Shown: positions 18,627-29,747 of the stretch, one piece after another | Position numbering within the stretch: the first letter of the stretch is position 1 | How the letters are laid out: each line of letters starts with the position of its first letter | Source: Glycomyces algeriensis | GTDB lineage: Bacteria; Actinomycetota; Actinomycetes; Mycobacteriales; Micromonosporaceae | Assembly: GCF_027622855.1 (NCBI RefSeq) | Contig: NZ_JAPZVR010000001.1 | Location: forward strand, 234,664 to 298,663 | Direction: 5' to 3' | Length of the DNA: 64,000 nt | The notes under the pieces: generated by a model | Databases searched by the model: none | What the model saw: only the letters and a program-made list of their open reading frames with translations | Told to the model about the DNA's origin: nothing | Made by a program: the position numbers and the translations under genes

Positions 18627-19609
18627 TCCTGGACGAGGTTCTCGTCGGCGCTGCGGATCACCCCGGCGAGGCGGGTCAGCTCGGACGCGTAGTCGCTGTA
18701 CGTGTGGAGCCAGTACCCGGGCCAGGTCGTGGTCTGGCCCGCCGCGAAGGCGGTGATGCTCGAGGAGATCGGCGCGGCGGCGAGGGTGTCCTCGTTGCCG
18801 GGGTGCCAGCGGTCGTCGAACAGCAGCAGGTCGGGCTGGTACTTGTCGGCGTTCTCCATGCTGAGGGTCTCCCAGTACGGGAAGTCCGGGTCCGGGGTTT
18901 CGGGATCGATGACGTTGAGCCCCCACTGCTGGAAGTCGAGCAGTTCGGGCGCGTGCTCGGGCACGGCGATCGCGTAGCTGGTGTCGTAGGGGCTGACCGC
19001 CAGCGCGGTGAGGCCGGGCTTCTCTGCGGTGGCCGCCTGGAAGTCCGCTACGGCCGCATCGAATGCGGTGCGCGATTCGGCGATCTGGTCGGGGTCGGCG
19101 CCGAGGGTCTCGGCGAGTTCGGCGTACCCCTCGATGAGGGTCACGACGGAGTCGCTCTGGGCGGGGCCGACGACGGGGGCGAGTTCGGCGAGCTTCTTGC
19201 TCTCCTCCTCGACGCCGGCTTCGAGGCCGCTGTAGGCCTCCTCGACGGGCCACCAGTCGCCGACGATGAGGTCGGGCTGCAGTTCGGCCGCGGCGGCGAC
19301 GTCGATCTTGCCCCACTCCTCGCCGAGGACCTCGATGCCGGAGAAGTCGACGCCTTGGAGCGAGACGTCCTCTTCGATCGGGTTGCTGGCCCAGATGCCG
19401 ATCGGCTCGATCCCGAACTCCATCAGTGCCTTCGCCGAGGAGGCCTCGGCGATGATGCGGGTGGGGATCTCGGCGGCGGTGTAGGTCTCGCCGTCTCCGG
19501 AGGTGTACGACCAGGCGACCTCGTCGCCGCCGGCATCGGAATCGGATGCCGAGCAGCCGGAGAGCAGCAGTGCCGCAGCGGCTGTGGCTGCGAACAGGGG
19601 GCGGCGCAT
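18623..19609 (-). CDS. Ferric-siderophore substrate-binding lipoprotein
   Basis: 328 residues. The N-terminus is a lipoprotein signal with lipobox LLSGC (Cys19). The rest follows the helical-backbone periplasmic-binding-protein layout of iron transport: PTRIIAEASSAKALMEFGIEPIGIWASNP near the front, LQPDLIVGDWW, and DPDFPYWETLSMENADKYQPDLLLFDDRW near the end. It would be anchored to the outer face of the membrane and deliver a ferric-siderophore to the two downstream FecCD permeases. The siderophore is unknown and no biosynthesis genes are near. Transcription probably starts just upstream at an iron box. Confidence 0.9.
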   Translation of the reverse strand: MRRPLFAATAAAALLLSGCSASDSDAGGDEVAWSYTSGDGETYTAAEIPTRIIAEASSAKALMEFGIEPIGIWASNPIEEDVSLQGVDFSGIEVLGEEWGKIDVAAAAELQPDLIVGDWWPVEEAYSGLEAGVEEESKKLAELAPVVGPAQSDSVVTLIEGYAELAETLGADPDQIAESRTAFDAAVADFQAATAEKPGLTALAVSPYDTSYAIAVPEHAPELLDFQQWGLNVIDPETPDPDFPYWETLSMENADKYQPDLLLFDDRWHPGNEDTLAAAPISSSITAFAAGQTTTWPGYWLHTYSDYASELTRLAGVIRSADENLVQE

Positions 19610-19630
19610 GGGGATTTCCTTCCGGCAAAG

Positions 19631-19649
19631 TTAGCTTAGGCATACCTTA
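19631..19649 (-). promoter_or_regulatory. Iron box (IdeR/DmdR1 type)
   Basis: On the minus strand the 19 bases read TAAGGTATGCCTAAGCTAA, agreeing at 17 of 19 positions with the IdeR/DmdR1 consensus TWAGGTWAGSCTWACCTWA. It lies about 20 bp before the lipoprotein start, so an iron-loaded repressor would block transcription of the uptake operon. Confidence 0.85.
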
Positions 19650-19734
19650 TATGAAGGCGGTTCGCGTGCCCGTCGCCGTGCGCCGGAGTAGTGCCGGATC
19701 CCACCGCTCGTCGAAATTGCGGTGCTGACACGAA

Positions 19735-19761
19735 GGGCCCCAAGCGGAACGCTCGGGGCCC
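19735..19761 (-). terminator. Terminator of the GH62 gene
   Basis: GGGCCCC arms with an inner AGCG/CGCT stem and a GAA loop, about 17 bp past the GH62 stop codon. It separates GH62 from the divergently regulated iron operon start. Confidence 0.65.
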
Positions 19762-19777
19762 TCGGATCGAGTCGTGA

Positions 19778-23022
<3,245 letters not shown>

Positions 23023-23036
23023 GCCCTACCCCACAC

Positions 23037-23079
23037 GGATCGCCGCCCGGCCGCGACTAGGTCGCCCGGGCGGCGATCC
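23037..23079. terminator. Bidirectional terminator between GH10 and LacI genes
   Basis: Perfect 14-bp stem (GGATCGCCGCCCGG and its complement) with a 15-nt loop, 15 bp after the GH10 stop and just before the convergent LacI gene end. Confidence 0.75.
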
Positions 23080-23090
23080 CCTTGCCCGCC

Positions 23091-24134
23091 TCAGCCTTCG
23101 GGGACCGGGCCCGTCGAGTCGCGGACGGTGAGGGCCGTCGCCAGCTGCAGGTGGCGGGACGCCGGCTTGGCGCCCTTCGCCATCGCCAGGACGGTGTCGA
23201 CCGCCATGCGGCCCATCCCCGCGAGCGGCTGGCGCACCGAGGTGAGGCCCGGCGCGGTCCACTCGGCCTGCGGCGTGTCGTCGCATCCGGTGACCGACAG
23301 CCGGCCGGGGACCTCCACGCCGAGCTCCTTCGCTGCGGCGAGGACGCCGATCGCGATCTCGTCGTTGCCCGCGACGACGGCGGTCGGCGGCTCATCGAGT
23401 GCGAGCAGCTCGAGCCCGTGCCTGAAGCCCGCCTCGACCGTGAACGCGTCGTGGCGGATCAGCGCCTGCTCCGGTTCGAGCTCGGCGGCGTCGAGGGCGG
23501 CCCGGTAGCCGTGGAAGCGCTCGGCCGAGGGGGCCGAGTTCAGCGGACCGCCGATCCACGCGATCCTGCGGTGGCCGAAGCGGATCAGGTGGTCGGCCGC
23601 CGAGCGCGCGCCCGCCCAGTTCGTGGCGCCGATCGTGACGACGCGGGAGTCCGCCATGCCGATCGGGTCGATCATCACGACCGGCAGCCGGGCGTCGCCG
23701 GCCGCGTTGAGCACCGCGCTGGGGGAGGCGACCGCGAGCTCGACCATGCCGATGGCCCCTGACGCCTGCTGCCGGACGATCCATTCGCGGGCGGACTCGG
23801 CGCTGGCGCCGACCGACGGGTCCGGCGGCAGCCGGAGCAGCAGGTCGGTCTCCGCCTCGGTGGCGGCGGCGAGGATCTCCTGCAGCACGGTGCCCGCGTA
23901 GGGGGAGGCCACGAAGTCGAGCACGACCACGATCGCCGGCTTGCGGGGCCGGTCGTGCCGCAGTGTCGTCGGCTGGTAGCCGACCTCTGCGACGACGTCC
24001 ATCACGTGCTCGCGGGTGCTCGCCGACACATCGCTGCGTCCATTGAGGACTTTCGAGACGGTGGCCGGCGAGACCCCGGCCCGCAGGGCGACGTCCGCGA
24101 GGGTGACCTTCTCGGTTCGGGGCTGCCGGCTCAC
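23091..24134 (-). CDS. LacI-family regulator of xylan genes
   Basis: 347 residues. The N-terminal LacI helix-turn-helix is TLADVALRAGVSPATVSKVLNGRSDVSASTREHVMDVVAEVGYQP. The rest is the periplasmic-binding-protein-like sensor (DFVASPYAGTVLQEIL, GHRRIAWIGGP, PTAVVAGNDEIAIGVLAAAKELG, SVTGCDDTP). Such proteins repress carbohydrate genes until a sugar binds. It is divergent from the GH39 gene and converges on GH10. TTTCG/CGAAA-type sites lie in front of itself, GH39 and the GH10/GH62 pair, so it is the likely shared regulator; the inducer, perhaps a xylo-oligosaccharide, is inferred. Confidence 0.9.
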   Translation of the reverse strand: MSRQPRTEKVTLADVALRAGVSPATVSKVLNGRSDVSASTREHVMDVVAEVGYQPTTLRHDRPRKPAIVVVLDFVASPYAGTVLQEILAAATEAETDLLLRLPPDPSVGASAESAREWIVRQQASGAIGMVELAVASPSAVLNAAGDARLPVVMIDPIGMADSRVVTIGATNWAGARSAADHLIRFGHRRIAWIGGPLNSAPSAERFHGYRAALDAAELEPEQALIRHDAFTVEAGFRHGLELLALDEPPTAVVAGNDEIAIGVLAAAKELGVEVPGRLSVTGCDDTPQAEWTAPGLTSVRQPLAGMGRMAVDTVLAMAKGAKPASRHLQLATALTVRDSTGPVPEG

Positions 24135-24150
24135 CGGGAATCCTTTCGAC

Positions 24151-24164
24151 GTTCCGAAAACATT
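24151..24164. promoter_or_regulatory. LacI-type operator half of the LacI/GH39 region
   Basis: GTTCCGAAAACATT, about 17 bp upstream of the LacI start, with a neighbouring CTTTCGAC. It resembles the TGTTTTCGAAAACA class of sites seen elsewhere in the window and suggests autoregulation. Confidence 0.5.
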
Positions 24165-24270
24165 TCGATCCTAGCAGCCACGCGCCTGCGATGTACAGCC
24201 CGAGGAATCACCAGTTCAGATGCGCATTGACTCGCGGCGTCGCAAACGGTAGCGTCGTCCGCGACCGAAT

Positions 24271-24284
24271 GCTTTTCGAAAACA
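24271..24284. promoter_or_regulatory. LacI-type operator upstream of GH39
   Basis: GCTTTTCGAAAACA, followed by TTTCGAG. It carries the 10-bp palindromic core TTTTCGAAAA centred on CG, as expected for LacI-family proteins, about 40 bp before the GH39 start. Confidence 0.6.
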
Positions 24285-24323
24285 TTTCGAGACAGCGAAC
24301 CGTGCTCCGAACGAAGTGACACC

Positions 24324-25963
24324 ATGACAAGCGACCCCGCGACCCCGCGACCCCCATCGCCATCGACGGCCGGCCCTGCGACGAGACCGCCCTGCCGCAC
24401 GTCTGGAGCGAGTGCGTCGGCGCCGGACGGGCGAACGAGGGCCTCCGGGCCGACTGGCAGCGCCAGTTCGCCGAAGCCGTCGACACCCTCGGCTTCAAGT
24501 ACCTCCGGTTCCACGGCGTCTTCCACGACGACATGTTCGTGTACCGCGAGACCTACGGCGGCGGCTTCGGCCCCGACTCCCCTTTGGACGAACCGGCCTA
24601 CACGTTCAGCTACGTGGACAAGGTCTTCGACTTCATCCTCGACAGCGGCGCCCGCCCCTTCGTGGAGCTCGGCTTCATGCCCCGCGCGCTCGCCACCCAG
24701 ACCGAGACCCTGTTCTGGTGGCGGGCGCACTGCAGCCCGCCCAAGGACATGACCCGCTGGGTCGAACTCGTGACCACCACCGTCGAGCACTGGATCGACC
24801 GGTACGGGCTCGACGAGGTCCGGCAGTGGCGGTTCGAGGTGTGGAACGAGCCGAACCTCGTGCCCCACTTCTGGACCGGCACGAGGACCCAGTACTTCGA
24901 GCTGTACGAGGCCACCGCGGTCGCGATCAAGGAGATCGACCCCGGCCTGCGGGTCGGCGGACCCTCCACCAGCGTCTTCGTCCCCGACGACCGGTACAAG
25001 GGCGAGACCCAGGACCGCTCCAAGGAGCACGCCACCGCCGCCGCGGACGACGTGGACGCCCTCGAGTGGCGCCCGGTCTGGATCGAGGAGTTCATGACCT
25101 GGTGCGAGCAGCGGCAGGTCCCGATCGACTTCCTCTCGACCCACACCTACCCGACCGACTACGCGTTCGACGCGAACGGCGTGGGCGTGCCGCTCTCCCG
25201 CTACATCGACGCCACCCGCGACGACCTCGCCCTCCTGCGCGGGCTCATCGCCGACAGCGCCTACCCCGACGCGGAAGTCCACATCACCGAGTGGTCGACC
25301 TCCCCCTCATCCCGGGACCGCATGCACGACACCGTGTTCGCGGCCGCCTCCATCACCCGCTCGCTCCTGCAGTGCGCGACCCTCGCCGAGTCGATCTCCT
25401 ACTGGGCCTTCACCGACGTCTTCGAGGAAGGCGGCGCCGGCATCGGCCCCTTCCACGGCGGCTTCGGCCTGGTCAACGAGCAGGGCATCCACAAGCCGAC
25501 CTTCCACGCCTTCAGCATGCTCAACCGCCTCGGCGACCGGCTGCTCCTCTCGACGCCCCACGGCGTGGTCACCCGCGACAGCCGCACCTCGGCGGTCTCG
25601 GCCGTGTTCTTCAACTACCCCGACGACATGGGGTCGGACTCCATCGGCTCGGCGAACTCCTACGAGGACACCCGCCACCTCGCCCGGAAGGGCCCGAGCA
25701 GGCGGATCCGCCACTCGATCGCCGGGCTCGAACCCGGCACGGCCTTCCTCGTCGAGACCGTCGACTGGGACCACGGCAACCCCGCCGAGGCCTGGTACGC
25801 CATGGGCAGCCCGGTCAACCTGTCCCGCAACGAGACCCGGCACCTGGCCAAGGTCGCCGACGCGCTCCTTCGGGACACCCTCACCGTCCCCGAGAACGGC
25901 GTCCTCGAAATCGACCTTGAGCTCGCCCCCTGGGCCGTGACGTCCCTGCGCCAGTCGGACTGA
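24324..25963 (+). pseudogene. GH39 beta-xylosidase-like gene, start out of frame through an 8-bp repeat
   Basis: The body is a GH39 enzyme: ETALPHVWSECVGAGRANEGLRADW and FKYLRFHGVFHDDM at the front, acid/base Glu in FEVWNEPNL and nucleophile Glu in VHITEWS. GH39 enzymes release xylose from xylo-oligosaccharides; no signal peptide is seen, so it is probably cytoplasmic. In the enzyme frame there is a TGA at 24317 and no ATG, GTG or TTG until ATG 24533, which would remove about 70 residues including conserved barrel sequence. ATG 24324 is displaced by the (GCGACCCC)x3 tract; with two units it would read MTSDPATPIAIDGRPCDE and give 543 residues. It may be an off-phase allele, a frameshift mutation or a sequencing error. 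Confidence 0.85.
24331..24354 (+). repeat. (GCGACCCC)x3 tandem repeat inside the GH39 start region
   Basis: Three exact 8-bp units directly after ATG-ACA-A of the GH39 gene. Eight is not a multiple of three, so each gain or loss changes the reading frame. Two units would place ATG 24324 in frame with the enzyme; the three present do not. Confidence 0.9.
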
Positions 25964-25970
25964 TTGCGGC

Positions 25971-26564
25971 TCAACTCTCGCGGCGGGCGGGCGCGGCCCG
26001 CACATGCGCGCGCTCGCCCTGCCTGCCGATGAGGCTGAGGAACTCGACCGGGCCGGCGCCGGTCGCACCGAACCAGTGCGGCGTGCGGGTGTCGAACTCC
26101 GCGGCCTCACCGGGCTTCAGCAGCAGGTCGTGCTCGCCCAGGACCAGGCGCAGCAGGCCGTTGAGGACGTAGACCCAGTCGTACCCCTCGTGCGTGCGCA
26201 GATCCGGCTCCGCGTCGTCCCGGCCCGCCGGCAGCACGAACTTGTACGCCTGGATGCCGCCCGGCCGCTGCGTGAGCGGCAGGACCTGCGCCCCGTCCGG
26301 GCTCGTGATCGCGCGCAGGTGCACGCGCGGATCGCCGGTGGGCGGGGCGTCCACCAGCTCGTCCAGCGTGACCCCGTAGGCCCGCGCGAGGGGCAGCAGC
26401 TGCTCGAGCGTCGGCCGCCGCAGGCCCGCCTCGAGCCGCGACAGCGTGCTCGCCGAGATCCCGGTCTCCGCCGCGAGGTCCTGCAGCGTGACGTCGCGGC
26501 TCTGCCGCAGGCGCTTCAGGCGCGGCCCGACCGCGTCGAGCGTCGATGCCGGATCGTTTCCCAT
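25971..26564 (-). CDS. XRE-family regulator with C-terminal cupin
   Basis: 197 residues. The N-terminal helix-turn-helix of the XRE/SinR type is GPRLKRLRQSRDVTLQDLAAETGISASTLSRLEAGLRRPTLEQLLPLARAYGVTLDEL. The C-terminal cupin-2 barrel (about residues 100-185) has THEGYDWVYVLNGLLRLVLGEHDLLLKPGEAAEFDTRTPHWFGATG. This combination senses small ligands and often controls a neighbouring transport or catabolic gene. Here it is divergent from a methyltransferase gene across a 104-bp gap with a perfect palindrome (26571-26590), so it probably regulates itself and that gene. Confidence 0.88.
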   Translation of the reverse strand: MGNDPASTLDAVGPRLKRLRQSRDVTLQDLAAETGISASTLSRLEAGLRRPTLEQLLPLARAYGVTLDELVDAPPTGDPRVHLRAITSPDGAQVLPLTQRPGGIQAYKFVLPAGRDDAEPDLRTHEGYDWVYVLNGLLRLVLGEHDLLLKPGEAAEFDTRTPHWFGATGAGPVEFLSLIGRQGERAHVRAAPARRES

Positions 26565-26570
26565 CCCCCC

Positions 26571-26590
26571 ATTTTGCCATTCGGCAAAAT
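26571..26590. promoter_or_regulatory. Operator between XRE and methyltransferase genes
   Basis: Perfect palindrome ATTTTGCC-ATTC-GGCAAAAT with 8-bp arms, 7 bp upstream of the XRE start. It is distinctly AT-rich against the background. Confidence 0.7.
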
Positions 26591-26668
26591 TCTTTGCACT
26601 TTTTCAGGGCATCGCGGCACCATCGTGCGGTGCCCCGCGCCGGGGCACGAGCCCGCGAGGAGGGACCG

Positions 26669-27286
26669 ATGCACGAATTCGACAGCACCGCCTTCAACCG
26701 TGACGCCTGGGAAGAGCGCTGGCGGGCGAGGGGGGCCGCGCCGGCGCCGCCGCCGAACCCGTACCTCACCGCGGCCGCCGCCGAGCTGCCTCCGGGCGCG
26801 GCCCTGGACGCGGGGTGCGGGGCCGGAGCAGAGGCGCTCCACCTGGCCGCGGCCGGCTGGCAGGTCACCGCCGTCGACCTCTCGGCCGAAGCCCTCGCCC
26901 TCGCGGGCCGGAGCGCGGTGGGGCACCCGGCGGCCGACCGCGTCGAGTGGATCCGCGCCGACCTGGCCACCTGGGACCCGGAATCCCGGTTCGACCTGGT
27001 CACGACCCATTACGCGCACCCGGCCATGCCGCACGGCGAGTTCTATGACCGGCTCGCGTCCTGGGTCGCCCCCGGCGGCACCCTGCTCATCGTCGGCCAC
27101 CTCGCGTCGCCGCCCGGCCAGGGCCATCGTCATCCGGAGGCGGCCTCGACCACCGCCGCGGCAGTGGTCGACCGCCTCGACGGTGCCCAGTGGACGATCG
27201 AGACGGCCGCCGAACCCGTTCGGACGGTCGCCGGCCATGCTGCCGAGCTCCACGACGTGGTCGTCCGCGCGGTCAGGCATCGCTGA
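26669..27286 (+). CDS. Class I SAM-dependent methyltransferase
   Basis: 205 residues from ATG 26669, preceded by GAGGAGGG; the longer open frame from 26546 crosses the promoter palindrome. SAM-binding motif I is ALDAGCGAGAEALHLAAAG, followed by the acidic strand end VTAVDLSAEAL and motif IV-like FDLVTTHYAHP. It resembles thiopurine/tellurite-type small-molecule methyltransferases in size and layout; the substrate is unknown. It is divergent from the XRE-cupin regulator, which probably controls it. A weak hairpin (ATGCC/GGCAT) lies in the gap after the gene. Confidence 0.85.
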   Translation: MHEFDSTAFNRDAWEERWRARGAAPAPPPNPYLTAAAAELPPGAALDAGCGAGAEALHLAAAGWQVTAVDLSAEALALAGRSAVGHPAADRVEWIRADLATWDPESRFDLVTTHYAHPAMPHGEFYDRLASWVAPGGTLLIVGHLASPPGQGHRHPEAASTTAAAVVDRLDGAQWTIETAAEPVRTVAGHAAELHDVVVRAVRHR

Positions 27287-27500
27287 ACCGTTCTGGTGCG
27301 AGCCGGTTGCAGCGGGCCCGTTCGGGAGTCGAACCTGGACGATGCCGGCTCCTCGGGCATGGCGATTGGGACCAGCACCGCCACTTCGGGAACTCGCGTT
27401 GGTCCGCTCTGCGGCCCCAGCATGCTCCTGAAAGGACCTCAGCGGATCAGCGGAGGTTCCGCCGCCCCGGTCGCCTACGCGACCGAGGCGGCCGGTTCCG

Positions 27501-29003
27501 CTATCGCTCGTACTCCTGCGGGTCGTAGACCGGCGCGGGCAGTGACGCCGCGAGGGCCACGAGGTCCCCGTGGGCGTATCCGTCGACATCGCCTTCCGCC
27601 ATCGTGTTGAACTCGACCGCCCAGCCGGCCGGGTCGTACACCGCCACCCAGGTCGAAACGCTGTCGCCGAGCCCCCAGGACCTGGTCACGACCATGCGAC
27701 CGTCTACTTCGGTCTCTTCGCAGACGTCGTCCTTGTCGTCGCCCGGCCCGCCGCAGTTGAGCAGGTACGCCTCTGCGCTCGACCCCTCGGGAGGGAGGCC
27801 CGGCAGCCATCCGCCGGGCAGGTAGTAGCGCACATGGGCGTGCACCGGGTAGCCCGAGGCGTCCTCGAACGGCATCTTGTAGTCGGCCGCGTAGGCGCGT
27901 CGACCGGAGTAGCCGGGGTCGGCCTGGTTCGGCTGGAAGGAGGTGAGCTCCACACCCGGGAAGGCTCCGTCGAGGACCGCGGTGGCCGCATCGATGCTGG
28001 CATCGGCGTCCGGGGCCGCCTCGGTCTCCCAGTCCTCCGAATAAGGCCAGCCGGGCGGGACTTCGACCAGTCCGGTGATCGGCCGCAGTTCGCTGGTGTC
28101 GTACTCGATCTGCGGCATCGCGAGCATCGCGGCACTCAACTGCTCCACCGTGAGGTCGCGGCCCTGCCCCTCGCAGTCCACATCCCATGTGGACTTCAGT
28201 GCCGATGCGTTCGGGTAGACGACCACGGCCTCCAGCGCGCAGCCGTGGTCGGCGACGATGAGCGTGCGGCCGTCGTCCAGGTCCTCGCTCGTGAACTCGG
28301 GGGCCGTTTCAGACCAGGAGGCCTCGTCGCCGAGGAGGTGCTGGGGGAACACGTCCTCGCCGGTCGGCCCGGGCTCGGCGGTCCACCCGCCCGGCTGCAT
28401 CGCGGTGACGGTGAAGGAGGACCGGTCGGCCTCCTCGTCGCCGTCGCGGGCGACGTAGCCGCGCAGCTGGACCTGGCCTGCGTTGCCCGGGGTGTTCCAG
28501 TCGCTGAACTGGAGCGGGTGGTTGAGATAGCCCAGTTCTGAGAGCGCGCCGAAGTAGCCCAGGTCCTGCTCCGCCATCTCGGCCTCGACGGCGTCCTGCG
28601 ACGGCATGTCGTACTCCAGCGCCGCCGCGTCCACGAATCCCGCCTCGACCGCGAGGCCGCCGAGCACGTCGTTCGCGGCCTCCTGCAGCTCAGGCTGCGC
28701 CACCCCCCAGTCCCAGGTGTCGCTCGGGTAGCCGGCCAGGGCCGGGTCGAACCCGAAGTCCGCGGCCGGGAGCTGCTGCCGCTCTTCGGTATCGGGGCCG
28801 GGCAGCCCCGTGACCGAGAAGGCGAGCACGACGGCGACGGCGCAGACGCCCGCGGCGGCCGCTCCGGCGACGGCGGCGCGGTTCCTCCGGCGGGCGCGGT
28901 AGCCGTCGCGCATCACCTGCTTGATGTCCAGCGCGGTTCCGGGCGGCGGATCGTCGGGCCTCGCCTCGGCGAACACGGTTGCGACGTCGTCCTGCGGGTT
29001 CAT
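27501..29003 (-). CDS. Single-TM protein paired with the ECF sigma factor (possible anti-sigma)
   Basis: 500 residues. A short cytoplasmic N-terminus (about 40 residues, including DIKQVMRDGYRARRRNR) precedes one TM helix (about residues 43-66, AAVAGAAAAGVCAVAVVLAFSV). A large acidic extracytoplasmic part rich in Asp, Glu, Pro and aromatics follows, with four Cys (GCAL, DCEG, NCGG, VCEE). I recognise no catalytic domain. It begins 16 bp after the SigE-family sigma gene, an arrangement common for membrane partners that control the sigma factor in response to an envelope signal. It lacks a zinc-binding HxxxCxxC anti-sigma motif, so the role is inferred from position. Confidence 0.7.
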   Translation of the reverse strand: MNPQDDVATVFAEARPDDPPPGTALDIKQVMRDGYRARRRNRAAVAGAAAAGVCAVAVVLAFSVTGLPGPDTEERQQLPAADFGFDPALAGYPSDTWDWGVAQPELQEAANDVLGGLAVEAGFVDAAALEYDMPSQDAVEAEMAEQDLGYFGALSELGYLNHPLQFSDWNTPGNAGQVQLRGYVARDGDEEADRSSFTVTAMQPGGWTAEPGPTGEDVFPQHLLGDEASWSETAPEFTSEDLDDGRTLIVADHGCALEAVVVYPNASALKSTWDVDCEGQGRDLTVEQLSAAMLAMPQIEYDTSELRPITGLVEVPPGWPYSEDWETEAAPDADASIDAATAVLDGAFPGVELTSFQPNQADPGYSGRRAYAADYKMPFEDASGYPVHAHVRYYLPGGWLPGLPPEGSSAEAYLLNCGGPGDDKDDVCEETEVDGRMVVTRSWGLGDSVSTWVAVYDPAGWAVEFNTMAEGDVDGYAHGDLVALAASLPAPVYDPQEYER

Positions 29004-29019
29004 CGGGCGACGACTCCTT

Positions 29020-29535
29020 TCATCTGGTCGTGGTGAGGACGGCGGTCTCGGACAGCGCGCTGCGCAGCTTGTTCAGGCCCCTGGAGGTCTGGCTCTTGAC
29101 CGTGCCCGCGGAGCAGCCCATGGCCTCGGCGGTCTCGGCGACCGACAGCTGCTCCCAGTACCGCAGGACGAGCGTGGCCCGCTCCCGGGGCGAGAGCAGG
29201 TGGAGCGCGCCGAGGACCGTGAGCCGCAGGTCGACCTCCTCCTGTGGACGGTCGACCGCCTGCACCGGCAGCGTCTCCGCGGTCTTCTCGCGCCGCACCC
29301 AGGCCAGGCGGCGGTGCGAGAAGAACACATTGGTCACGATGCGGCGGGTGTAAGCGGGGGCGCCGCCTAGCTCGACGCGGTGCCAGGCGGTGAACAGCTT
29401 CGTCAGCGCCTTCTGCACGATGTCGTCGGCCTCGTGCCAGTCCCCGCACAGGTAGTACGCGAACCGCTGGAGGCTCTCGCGCTGCGCGAGCGCGAACGCC
29501 TCGAACTCGGCCTCGTGCCGTTCCCTGTTCTTCAT
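29020..29535 (-). CDS. SigE-family ECF sigma factor
   Basis: 171 residues. Region 2 is visible as FEAFALAQRESLQRFAYYLCGDWHEADDIVQKALTKLFTAWHRV, and region 4 as LSPRERATLVLRYWEQLSVAETAEAMGCSAGTVKSQTSRGLNKLR. The GDWHEADDIVQ and WxxV forms are those of the actinobacterial SigE-type ECF subgroup. It directs RNA polymerase to stress promoters. The single-TM protein gene follows 16 bp downstream, so the two are probably one operon. The 29536-29747 gap upstream holds no gene. Confidence 0.9.
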   Translation of the reverse strand: MKNRERHEAEFEAFALAQRESLQRFAYYLCGDWHEADDIVQKALTKLFTAWHRVELGGAPAYTRRIVTNVFFSHRRLAWVRREKTAETLPVQAVDRPQEEVDLRLTVLGALHLLSPRERATLVLRYWEQLSVAETAEAMGCSAGTVKSQTSRGLNKLRSALSETAVLTTTR

Positions 29536-29747
29536 AGGCCTCTTTCGGATGACGGGTGGGGAGCCCGGTCCCGCCCCCTGCGGTGGATGGAGCGGAACCC
29601 GGCGTTGTCAGTACTCCGCGGGGAGGCGTCCCGTTGTCGGTCCGGCGCGAATATTTTCTCAGCCGCGGAGCGGGGTGCGGCGCGCGTGTTTCACCGGGGC
29701 CGGCTTCGACCGCGCGAAAGGTCTACGTCCCTTTACCGGACTGGCGG

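Noticed and set aside
17592-19643. 683-residue frame apparently joining the binding protein and a permease
   Set aside because: The front part is an out-of-frame reading of the lipoprotein gene. The permease starts at GTG 18626 overlapping its stop.
27300-27400. GGTTCGACTCC on the minus strand, like a tRNA T-loop
   Set aside because: The surrounding bases do not form a T-stem, acceptor stem or anticodon arm, so no tRNA or clear tRNA fragment can be supported.
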